This document shows positions 3,884 to 10,261 of a stretch of 10,261 nucleotides of DNA, one piece after another (within the stretch, counting starts at the first letter, position 1; each line of letters opens with the position of its first letter). The DNA lies in NCBI GenBank assembly GCA_003151665.1, contig PLYD01000267.1:1-10261 (forward strand), in the 5' to 3' direction. Position numbers and translations under genes: made by a program. Under the pieces are notes generated by a model that did not search any database, was not told the DNA's origin, and was given only the letters and a program-made list of their open reading frames with translations. The stretch comes from Candidatus Dormiibacterota bacterium. GTDB lineage: Bacteria; Chloroflexota; Dormibacteria; Dormibacterales; Dormibacteraceae.

Positions 3884-6289
3884 ATGCCAGCTAGCCGCCG
3901 GCGCGCGTCAGCTCGCGCGGCCCTCGCCTTCGTGGCGGCGGCGCTGACCCTTCTTGCCGCCTCGAACGCCACCCAGGCAGCCACGAACCCACTGTCCATC
4001 GTCCTCAAAGTCGGTTACTCGGGGTTCGTCAAGGCCCAACAGTGGATGCCGGTGACCATCGACCTGACCAACAAGGGCCCGGACGTCGAAGCCACGCTCG
4101 AGGTCACCACTGGTAGCGGCTCAAATCCGAACAACGGCCAGCCGCTCGAATCGGTCATCTATCAGTCCCACCTCAGCCTGCCCGCCGGCGCCACCAAGCA
4201 CCTGCGGACCTATCTGGTCGAAGACCAGGCGCCTTCCGTCGTCTCCGTCCGTATCGTGGCGAACGGTCAAGTGCTCGCGTCGGCTGACTCGCAGACGAGC
4301 GCGCCAGCCACCGTCCTGATCGGTGTCCTATCCGACCAGGCCGCCGCGCTTGACAGCTTTTCGGCCGTCCATCCAGGAGGCATCTCGGCCAACGTCGTGC
4401 ACCTGTCACTCGAGGACGTCGGCGATTCGGGAATTCTGCTCCGCGCTTTCGACCTGCTCGTCATTGACGACTTCGCCACCGACACGCTGACCGCCGCCCA
4501 GCGCAGCGCCGTCACGGACTACGTGCAGAACGGCGGCGAGCTCTTGCTGGGCACTGGCGCTTCCTGGCGCAAGACTCTCGCGGGCGTGTCCTCGGCGATC
4601 CTGCCGGTGCAGATCGACGGCACGACCATCCTCACCTCGTCGCCGGAGCTGGGCAACTTGTCGCGCGTGGAGATCGCCACCGGAGCACTCCCCGCAGGGG
4701 CGCGTGCCTGGCTGTCTGAAGGCAACCGGCCCTTGCTGGCAGAGAGGTTCGTGGGCAGCGGATCGGTGACCCTGGCGACGTTCGACTGGAACCAGGATCC
4801 AATCGCGAGCTGGAGCGGTGCCAGCGTGCTGCTCCGACAGATCCTCGTGCGCAGCGTCTTCGCAACTTCTCAGAACCTTGGGCAGGGTTTCGTAGGTCCA
4901 TTCGGCTCCTCGGGCATCTCGGTGTCAGAACGCAGCAGCGCTCTTTCGCAAGCGCTGGGTAACCTGCCCGCGCTCGACCTACCCTCACTGGTCGTGATTG
5001 GGCTCCTGGTCCTCGCATACGTGCTGCTGGTCGGCCCTATCAACTATCTCGTGCTGCGCGCCCTCCACCGCGGCGCTCTGGCCTGGGTCACCGTGCCGGT
5101 GATCGCAATCGTCGCGTCAGCCGGTGCGTTCGGCACCGGCGTTTTCACCAAGGGTCGCTCCACGCAGACAAACCAGGTCTCGATCATTCACCTGCAGCCG
5201 GGCTGGGACCGTGCCTACCAGGAGTCATACACCGGCATCCTCACCCCAACGCGCGGTGACTACAGCGTCAGCGTCTCGGGTGCGCCGGTGTTGATCGCAC
5301 CTACCGGCTCATACAGCGGCGGCATCAGCTCCGACGTCATCCGCGTCGGCGCCGACAACTCGATAACGCTTCCGGCGATGACTGCTTACACGCTGCGGGG
5401 ATTCGCCACCGAAAGCGTGGTCACCGCGCCACAGCTGAGCGCAACCGCATCGTTTGCAAACGGCAAGCTGCAGGGCACGATCCGGAACCTTTCCAGCATG
5501 CCCTTCACCGATGCGGTGGTTCTCGCGGGCGACGGTTATCAGATACTTCCGACGTTGGCGCCAGGCGCCACCGCCACCTACGAGGTCACGCCCAAACTCT
5601 CGAACATGTTCATAGGGCCGCCGGCTGTCATGAACATCTACCCGAACAGCTTTTACTCCAATGGCGCGCCGCTGCCCTCGCAATCAGCCGACGCTGATCG
5701 CGAGGCGTTCGAGAAGACGACCATCCTGTCATTGCTCTCCGGATCGATGTACGGCAACTCGCCAACGATCGTTCCTATGGTCGTGGCGTGGACAAAGCAG
5801 CCAGGCCAGGAGGTCACGATCGCGGGGAGCCGGCCGCACACGACCACTGAGACCGCCGTCGTGCTACCGCTGCAAGTCAGCGGGATCGGTGCCGGCTCGC
5901 TGCCCGCGGGCATGGTCACGAGCCGCTTCACCGACATGGAGGGCGACACTCAGCCTGCGTCGCCGGGCGCGGTGCTGTTGCAGAACGGCACCGTGACGTA
6001 CGACTTCACACCGAACCTCGCTCTAGGAGCCCACCTGGCAACAGCGTCACTGGACTCGACGGTTTCGAGTCCCAAGGGCCCAGCTCCGGGCTCAACTTCA
6101 AACCTCCCGGCCAAAGTCTGGGATTGGCAGCAATCAGCTTGGGTTCCGCTTGACTACAACCCGAACGGCGTCACCGCGCTCCCGATCGCAGCAATCAATC
6201 CATCCTCAGGCGAGCTGCGACTCCAGGTTGTAGCCACCGGCACGCAGGTCTTGCTTGGATCGATCTCGTTGACGGGGACCGTGCAGTGA
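3884..6289 (+). CDS. Large exported membrane protein with glutamine-amidotransferase-like domain, first gene of ABC-MoxR operon
   Basis: An 801-residue envelope protein. Residues 1-32 form a signal peptide: Arg-rich start, hydrophobic core LAFVAAALTLLAA, and an ATQA cleavage site. Residues about 35-140 look like an immunoglobulin-like beta domain (MPVTIDLTNKGPDVEATLEV). About 143-300 is an alpha/beta region of the class I glutamine-amidotransferase-like type: FDLLVIDDFATDTLTAAQRSAV, then DYVQNGGELLLGTGASW. No catalytic Cys-His-Glu triad is apparent, so it is probably a non-enzymatic binding domain. Two TM helices follow at about 364-385 and 397-420, joined by the characteristic VGPINYLVLRALHRG. 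The C-terminal 380 residues are beta-rich and extracytoplasmic, ending near the membrane. Proteins of this shape recur beside ABC-2 transporters and MoxR operons; their function is not established. ATG 3884 has AGAGGA 4 nt upstream. The stop TGA overlaps the GTG of the next gene by 4 bp. Confidence 0.8.
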   Translation: MPASRRRASARAALAFVAAALTLLAASNATQAATNPLSIVLKVGYSGFVKAQQWMPVTIDLTNKGPDVEATLEVTTGSGSNPNNGQPLESVIYQSHLSLPAGATKHLRTYLVEDQAPSVVSVRIVANGQVLASADSQTSAPATVLIGVLSDQAAALDSFSAVHPGGISANVVHLSLEDVGDSGILLRAFDLLVIDDFATDTLTAAQRSAVTDYVQNGGELLLGTGASWRKTLAGVSSAILPVQIDGTTILTSSPELGNLSRVEIATGALPAGARAWLSEGNRPLLAERFVGSGSVTLATFDWNQDPIASWSGASVLLRQILVRSVFATSQNLGQGFVGPFGSSGISVSERSSALSQALGNLPALDLPSLVVIGLLVLAYVLLVGPINYLVLRALHRGALAWVTVPVIAIVASAGAFGTGVFTKGRSTQTNQVSIIHLQPGWDRAYQESYTGILTPTRGDYSVSVSGAPVLIAPTGSYSGGISSDVIRVGADNSITLPAMTAYTLRGFATESVVTAPQLSATASFANGKLQGTIRNLSSMPFTDAVVLAGDGYQILPTLAPGATATYEVTPKLSNMFIGPPAVMNIYPNSFYSNGAPLPSQSADADREAFEKTTILSLLSGSMYGNSPTIVPMVVAWTKQPGQEVTIAGSRPHTTTETAVVLPLQVSGIGAGSLPAGMVTSRFTDMEGDTQPASPGAVLLQNGTVTYDFTPNLALGAHLATASLDSTVSSPKGPAPGSTSNLPAKVWDWQQSAWVPLDYNPNGVTALPIAAINPSSGELRLQVVATGTQVLLGSISLTGTVQ

Positions 6290-7212
6290 TCACGGCAGAG
6301 AACCTCACCAAGGTCTACGGGAAAAGAGCTGCTCTCGATCACGTCTCTTTCGAAGTGCCGGAAGGCGAGATCTTCGGCTTTGTCGGCCCGAACGGCGCCG
6401 GCAAGACGACAACCCTGCGGATACTGGCCGCGCTTCTCGAGCCGACCGGCGGTCATGCATCGATTGGCGGAGTGGACGTTGCCAAGCAGCCGGACTTGGT
6501 CCACAGCCGTCTGGGTTATATGCCCGATTTCTTTGGGGTCTACGACAAGCTCACAGTGTCCGAATACCTCGACTTCTACGCCGCGTGTTACCGCCAAAAC
6601 AAGCAGAGGCGCACCAAGGTCGTGGCCGAGCTGCTCGAGCTCATCGGGCTCACAGAGCGGCGCGACCAACTCGTCGATACGCTGTCCCGCGGCTTGAAGC
6701 AGCGGCTGTGCCTGGCGCGGGCCTTGGTCCATGATCCGGTGGTGCTCTTGCTGGACGAGCCGGCGTCCGGTCTCGACCCGCGGGCGCGGGTCGACATGCG
6801 CGAGATCCTCAAAGAGCTACGCAGGATGGGCAAGACGATCGTCATCTCGAGCCACATCCTTCCCGAGCTCACCGAGCTATGCACGATGATCGGCATCATC
6901 GACCACGGGCGCATGCGCGCCACCGGTTCGGTACAAGAGGTGATTCAGCATCTCTCGGCCGGCCGCCGTGTGCGAATCGCGGTCGTCGGCGACAGTGAGG
7001 CTGCGCTGGAGATCCTCAAGCCGCTTGCGTCAGTCAGCCACACTGAAATCGCCAACGGCGCCATCGAGGCCACTTATGAAGGGGACGACTCGACCGCCGC
7101 GGAGATCCTCCAGGCGTTGACCGCAGGTGGAATCAAAGTGTCGGCTTTCAGCCAGGTTGACGGCGGGCTCGAAGAAGCTTTCATGCGCGCAACCTCGGAC
7201 GAAGTCGGATGA
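6286..7212 (+). CDS. ABC transporter ATP-binding protein (ABC-2 type exporter)
   Basis: A 308-residue ATPase. Walker A is GPNGAGKT at residues 34-41, the signature is LSRGLKQR at 133-140, Walker B is VVLLLDEP at 152-159 with catalytic Glu158, the D-loop is SGLDPRA, and the switch His is H190 in VISSH. The Q-loop position reads GYMPDFFGVYDKLTV, without Gln; Asp here and LSRG in the signature are typical of a subgroup of NatA/CcmA-like ABC-2 ATPases, so they are not signs of decay. The region after about residue 225 is the extra C-terminal domain common in this subgroup. It starts with GTG at 6286 in a GTGA overlap with the upstream stop and ends in an ATGA overlap with the permease gene, so translation is probably coupled. 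It should energise the permease encoded next at the inner membrane. The substrate is unknown. Confidence 0.95.
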   Translation: MITAENLTKVYGKRAALDHVSFEVPEGEIFGFVGPNGAGKTTTLRILAALLEPTGGHASIGGVDVAKQPDLVHSRLGYMPDFFGVYDKLTVSEYLDFYAACYRQNKQRRTKVVAELLELIGLTERRDQLVDTLSRGLKQRLCLARALVHDPVVLLLDEPASGLDPRARVDMREILKELRRMGKTIVISSHILPELTELCTMIGIIDHGRMRATGSVQEVIQHLSAGRRVRIAVVGDSEAALEILKPLASVSHTEIANGAIEATYEGDDSTAAEILQALTAGGIKVSAFSQVDGGLEEAFMRATSDEVG

Positions 7213-8261
7213 ACCGGGTAGCGACGGCGTTTTGGAATCCAATCGTGGCCAAGGAGTACCGCTCGCGGATGCGGACGTGGCGATCGCCCGTGGCGATGAT
7301 GGTCTACATACTCCTCATCGGCGGCCTTGGCTTCGCAGTGTTCTCGGTGATGGCATACGCGAACTCCGGAATTACCGGCGGCGGCAACTACGGCCAGATT
7401 CTGTTCAGCGCTCTGATCGGATTCCAGGTGATCCTGCTCGCGTTCGTCACGCCTGCGCTCACGGCCGGCGCCATCAGCAGCGAGCGCGAGCGCCAGACCA
7501 TCGACCTGCTCTTCGTCACGCGCATACCGCCCTTCTCGATCATCTGGGGCAAGCTCCTGGCGTCAATGTCCTTCGTTGTCTTGCTGCTCATCCTGTCGAT
7601 ACCGATTTTCAGCCTCGTCTTCCTGTTCGGCGGTATCGAGCTCGACCAGGTCGTGTATGCCTTCCTGGTCACGTTGGTCACAGCCCTGACGCTTGGCGTG
7701 ATGGGCATCTTGTTCTCAACCTGGTTGCGGCGCTCGCTGGTGGCCACTGTCGTTTCATATGTGGCAGCGTTCGTGCTCATCGTGGGAACGTTGGCGTTCG
7801 GCCTCTTCTTTCCAACCCAAATCGACCCGAGCGCGACGAAAGCCCCGGCCCCGCCAGCTTTCACGTACCTCAGCCCGGTCATTTCCCTGGCGTGGATCGC
7901 GGGCGACGGGTCGTTCCTCTCAACCTATGGGGTTCGGTATCCCAACACCGTTGTCGGCGGCGGGTCAGGAAATACCGTTTGCCAGAGCGCTCCGGGTGGC
8001 GGCACCAGTTGCTACTCAACCGGTAGCCCTTCTGGCGGCTTGGTCAGCACCAGCGGCTTTGTGCAAAGCGCGCAGGCGGGAACTGGAACGGTTCCAAGCG
8101 GCTTTTTCGAGGGTTGGCAATACTGGCAGGCGACCATCGTCATGCAACTTGCAATCTGTCTCGTCGCCCTCCTTGCCAGCGCCTTTATCTTGCCACCCGT
8201 ACGGCGCTTGCCCTGGCGACGGAGGAATCTAAGTCAAGGTGCTCCAGTGGTGAGCGAATGA
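7209..8261 (+). CDS. ABC-2 type transporter permease
   Basis: A 350-residue membrane protein that pairs with the ATPase encoded immediately upstream. It opens with NPIVAKEYRSRMRTWR, the amphipathic entry helix typical of this permease class. TM helices are at about 29-50, 65-88, 116-141, 148-170, 178-201 and 308-329. The cytoplasmic coupling segment SSERERQTIDLLFVTRIPP (about 90-108) matches the conserved E-R-E-x-x-T-x-x-L-L-x-x-T-x-x-x-P pattern. Between the fifth and sixth helices is a long Gly/Ser-rich extracytoplasmic loop (about 202-305) containing two cysteines, C258 and C268, that could form a disulfide. The tail is basic (RRLPWRRR). ATG 7209 overlaps the previous stop by 4 bp, and the stop overlaps the next ATG by 4 bp. 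With a single permease in the operon, it is expected to work as a homodimer. Confidence 0.92.
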   Translation: MNRVATAFWNPIVAKEYRSRMRTWRSPVAMMVYILLIGGLGFAVFSVMAYANSGITGGGNYGQILFSALIGFQVILLAFVTPALTAGAISSERERQTIDLLFVTRIPPFSIIWGKLLASMSFVVLLLILSIPIFSLVFLFGGIELDQVVYAFLVTLVTALTLGVMGILFSTWLRRSLVATVVSYVAAFVLIVGTLAFGLFFPTQIDPSATKAPAPPAFTYLSPVISLAWIAGDGSFLSTYGVRYPNTVVGGGSGNTVCQSAPGGGTSCYSTGSPSGGLVSTSGFVQSAQAGTGTVPSGFFEGWQYWQATIVMQLAICLVALLASAFILPPVRRLPWRRRNLSQGAPVVSE

Positions 8262-9760
8262 GCTCCCTCGAAGCGGTGGTCGCTGCCTTGCGTCGATCGG
8301 ATGCCAGATCGAGCGTCCCCCCCTTCTTGATGCACGCGATGCTCGGCGCCGCTGCGTGGATCGGCGTCGTGCTCCTGGTCACCAGGCTTGTGCCCTTCGA
8401 GCCCCGAGTCCAGCTGGCTGCAGTGGGCATCCCAGTCATGCTTGTTGTGGCTGCCACGGCATGGATCGTCAGCAGACCTGGGCCCGGCGCGTTGATGCGG
8501 CGTGCGGACCAGGGCCTCGGCCTGAAGGAGCGCCTTTCGACTGCGTGGGAGCGGCGGGCATCAAGCGGATTGATGGACGATCTTCTTCGCCGGGACGCGC
8601 TTGAACACGCCGAGGGAAATCGCCTCGCGCGGGCTTTTCCAATACATCTCAGCAAGAGGGAGGCGGGGGTGCTCGCCATCGTGGCTGCAGCCGCGGTTCT
8701 CCTTGCGGTCCTCCCGAATCCCATGGACCAGCTGCTCGCGCAGCGACAGGCTGACGCAGCAAGCCAGGCCAGGGCAGCCACCGCCGTCCAGGACGTCCAG
8801 AACAAGATCGCGGCAAGCACAACGCCGGCCGATCCGAAGGTGCAGAAGATCCTTACCGACACCCAAAAGCAGATTCGGCAAGCCCCTGACCCGCGCCAGG
8901 CACTGCAAGCGATATCGCCCGCGGAGCAGCAGTTGCTGCAACTCTCTGATCCGCAAACACCTGCTCGCACCAGCACGGCGCAGAACCTGGCCAGCTCGCT
9001 CAGCGCGACAAAAGCCGGAAAGGCTGCGGGGCAGGCCCTGACCGCCAGCCCGTCCAAAGGCGCCCAAGCACTCCGTCTGCTTGCGTCGCAGCTCCAGAGC
9101 CTCACGCCACAGGAGCGCGCTCAGCTCGCTCAAGCCCTGGCGACCGCTGCGCAGCATGCGTCGGATCCGGCGATGGCGGCCTCGCTGCAGAGCGCTTCAA
9201 GCGCGCTGTCCTCTGGAGACTCCGCCGCCGCCGCCGCCGCGCTGACCGACCTGGCGGGTCAGCTTGATTCGCTGCAGGCTCAGCAGAACACCGACCAGCA
9301 GGTTGCCTCGGCGATCAATGGCCTCGAGACGGCGCGGCAAGGGCTGGCGGCGCAAGCGGATCGCGACGCGGCCGGGGCGGGCGCGGCGAGTGGGAACGGC
9401 GGCGCGTCGCCGGGCGCCGGGAACGGCAACGGAAACTCGAACGGCACCGGCAGTGGAAGCGGCACCGGCAGCGGTGGTTCTGGTGGTACGGGTGGCACCG
9501 GCGCCAGTGGCAGCGGGTCGGGCAGCGGCCAGGGGGCGAAGCCGAGCGAAAAGCTCTTCGTACCCGGCCAGCCGGTTCCTGGCCAGCTCGAGAACGATCC
9601 GACCCCGTTGGGGCCTGGCCAGGATGTCCCGCTCACCCCCTACACGCAGGTGGTCCAGGCCTACCGGCAAGCTGCCCTCGACGCCACCAACCAGAGCCTC
9701 ATACCCGGCAGCGAACAAGACCTGGTTCGCGAGTACTTCTCGTCGCTGGGCGCCTCGTGA
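8258..9760 (+). CDS. Membrane-anchored helical protein with Gly-rich linker, DUF4175-like C-terminus
   Basis: A 500-residue protein. The frame is open from 8114, but ATG 8258 is preferred because it makes the same 4-bp ATGA overlap seen at the other junctions and removes 48 residues that only shadow the permease. TM helices lie at about 28-45, 51-72 and 136-154. Between them is a cytoplasmic segment with DQGLGLKERLSTAWERR. Residues about 160-375 are Ala/Gln-rich and predicted helical, probably coiled. Residues about 376-426 are an almost pure Gly/Ser/Asn/Thr linker. The last 70 residues form a conserved-looking module: EKLFVPGQPVPGQ, then PYTQVVQAYRQAALDA and LVREYFSSL. That ending resembles large membrane proteins found beside MoxR genes. 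The function is not known; it is likely an extracytoplasmic partner or scaffold of the transporter. The closing TGA overlaps the GTG of the MoxR gene. Confidence 0.78.
   Translation: MSSLEAVVAALRRSDARSSVPPFLMHAMLGAAAWIGVVLLVTRLVPFEPRVQLAAVGIPVMLVVAATAWIVSRPGPGALMRRADQGLGLKERLSTAWERRASSGLMDDLLRRDALEHAEGNRLARAFPIHLSKREAGVLAIVAAAAVLLAVLPNPMDQLLAQRQADAASQARAATAVQDVQNKIAASTTPADPKVQKILTDTQKQIRQAPDPRQALQAISPAEQQLLQLSDPQTPARTSTAQNLASSLSATKAGKAAGQALTASPSKGAQALRLLASQLQSLTPQERAQLAQALATAAQHASDPAMAASLQSASSALSSGDSAAAAAALTDLAGQLDSLQAQQNTDQQVASAINGLETARQGLAAQADRDAAGAGAASGNGGASPGAGNGNGNSNGTGSGSGTGSGGSGGTGGTGASGSGSGSGQGAKPSEKLFVPGQPVPGQLENDPTPLGPGQDVPLTPYTQVVQAYRQAALDATNQSLIPGSEQDLVREYFSSLGAS
9222..9241 (+). 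repeat. CCG/GCC triplet run coding for poly-alanine
   Basis: About six consecutive CCG/GCC triplets encode an alanine run at about residues 323-328 of the 500-residue protein. It is a simple-sequence tract and a possible site of length variation in steps of one codon. Confidence 0.7.
9410..9536 (+). repeat. Low-complexity GGC-rich tract coding for a Gly/Ser/Asn/Thr linker
   Basis: Imperfect repeats of GGCACCGGCAGTGGAAGC type encode a flexible linker of about 40 residues made almost only of Gly, Ser, Thr and Asn (about residues 385-426). Codon choice varies between repeats (GGC, GGT, GGA), so the tract is not a recent pure expansion. The opposite strand gives a proline-rich open frame that is a composition artefact. 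Confidence 0.75.
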
Positions 9761-10261
9761 TCGCAGAGGAGCCGCGGGTCGACCCGAAGAAGGTCACGGA
9801 CCTGGCCACCAGTCTCGAAGCCGAGCTGGGTCGGCTGATCGTCGGCCAAAAGGAACTGCTGCGCGACACAGTCATCGCACTGATCGGCGGCGGCCATATC
9901 CTCCTCGAAGGAGTACCGGGCCTCGGCAAGACGATGCTCGTCCGCTCGCTCGGCCAGGCGCTCGACCTGAGCTTCTCCCGGATCCAGTTCACACCTGACC
10001 TGATGCCGGCCGACATCGTCGGTACCAACATCATCCGCGAGGATTCCGGGCGCCGAGAGTTCGAATATCAGCCTGGCCCCATCTTTGCCAGCCTCGTCCT
10101 CGCCGACGAGGTGAACCGGGCGACACCGAAGACCCAGAGCGCGCTGCTGGAAGCCATGCAGGAACGCACGGTCACCGTTGGCAACGAGACGCGCAGCCTC
10201 CCCGTCCCTTTCTTTGTGCTCGCCACTCAGAACCCTATCGAGCTCGAAGGCACCTATCCGC
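9757..10261 (+). CDS. MoxR-family AAA+ ATPase, 3' end outside window
   Basis: The first 168 residues of a MoxR ATPase. Walker A is GVPGLGKT at residues 52-59; Walker B is LVLADEVNR with Asp117 and Glu118; sensor 1 is in LATQNPIELEGTYP around Asn159. The segment FTPDLMPADIVGTNII and the phrase EAMQERTVTVGNETRSLP are typical of MoxR proteins. Family members act as chaperones that remodel or insert cofactors into partner proteins, usually VWA/DUF58 proteins encoded next door. The start is GTG 9757, in a GTGA overlap with the preceding stop; no separate ribosome binding site is evident, so it is likely made by coupled translation. DUF58 and transglutaminase genes would be expected just beyond the right edge, which cannot be seen here. 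Confidence 0.96.
   Translation, partial: MIAEEPRVDPKKVTDLATSLEAELGRLIVGQKELLRDTVIALIGGGHILLEGVPGLGKTMLVRSLGQALDLSFSRIQFTPDLMPADIVGTNIIREDSGRREFEYQPGPIFASLVLADEVNRATPKTQSALLEAMQERTVTVGNETRSLPVPFFVLATQNPIELEGTYP

Noticed and set aside
3853..4008. N-terminal part of the minus-strand ABC ATPase frame
   Set aside because: The Ala/Arg-rich residues show no ABC motif and are antisense to the signal-peptide region of the gene at 3884.
8114..8257. 48-codon N-terminal extension of the three-TM protein
   Set aside because: It lies wholly inside the permease gene in another frame; the ATG at 8258 forms the operon's standard 4-bp overlap.
9197..9718. Long minus-strand frames opposite the Gly-rich protein, including a proline-rich one
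   Set aside because: They mirror the GGC-rich coding tract of the plus strand and have no start signals or domain similarity.
1..10261. CRISPR arrays, tRNA genes, insertion sequences
   Set aside because: No regularly spaced direct repeats, cloverleaf-like sequence, transposase or terminal inverted repeats were recognised.

Overview
The window is GC-rich bacterial DNA whose gene types and start-codon use (GTG, TTG, and at least one probably leaderless start) suggest a soil-type Chloroflexota/Dormibacterota or actinobacterial lineage. There is no rRNA or other marker gene here, so that placement is an impression, not a result.

Layout. (1) 1-644, minus: the first 214 codons of a DedA-family membrane protein, running off the left edge. 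(2) 912-1539, minus: a toxin-antitoxin pair in which an AbrB/MazE-type antitoxin overlaps a Doc/Fic toxin by 14 bp; a perfect TATAAT sits just upstream of the antitoxin ATG. (3) 1736-3389, plus: a compact cassette made of a near-perfect 30-bp palindrome over a TTGACA promoter, a 32-codon gene for a signal-peptide-bearing micropeptide with the best Shine-Dalgarno in the window, a long hairpin that contains both possible start codons of the next gene, and an XRE-HTH/TPR regulator. This has the architecture of a peptide-pheromone/RNPP-type receptor pair (Rap, PlcR, NprR, PrgX), which is well known mainly in Firmicutes; it is the most interesting item here. (4) 3403 to about 3852, minus: a MacB/LolD-like ABC ATPase remnant that keeps the signature, Walker B and H-loop but has no Walker A. 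(5) 3884 to the right edge, plus: five genes joined by four successive 4-bp stop/start overlaps, encoding a large signal-peptide membrane protein with a glutamine-amidotransferase-like domain, an ABC ATPase, an ABC-2-type permease, a three-TM protein with an Ala/Gln-rich helical region and a Gly-rich linker, and a MoxR AAA+ ATPase (cut by the edge).

How they work together. The TA pair and the peptide-regulator cassette are divergently arranged around a roughly 260-bp intergenic region that carries both promoters, and look like accessory material placed between housekeeping-type genes. The five-gene operon is expected to act as one envelope-associated machine: an ABC exporter plus membrane-anchored periplasmic partners, remodelled by the MoxR chaperone; further partners such as a DUF58/VWA protein and transglutaminase would be expected beyond the right edge.
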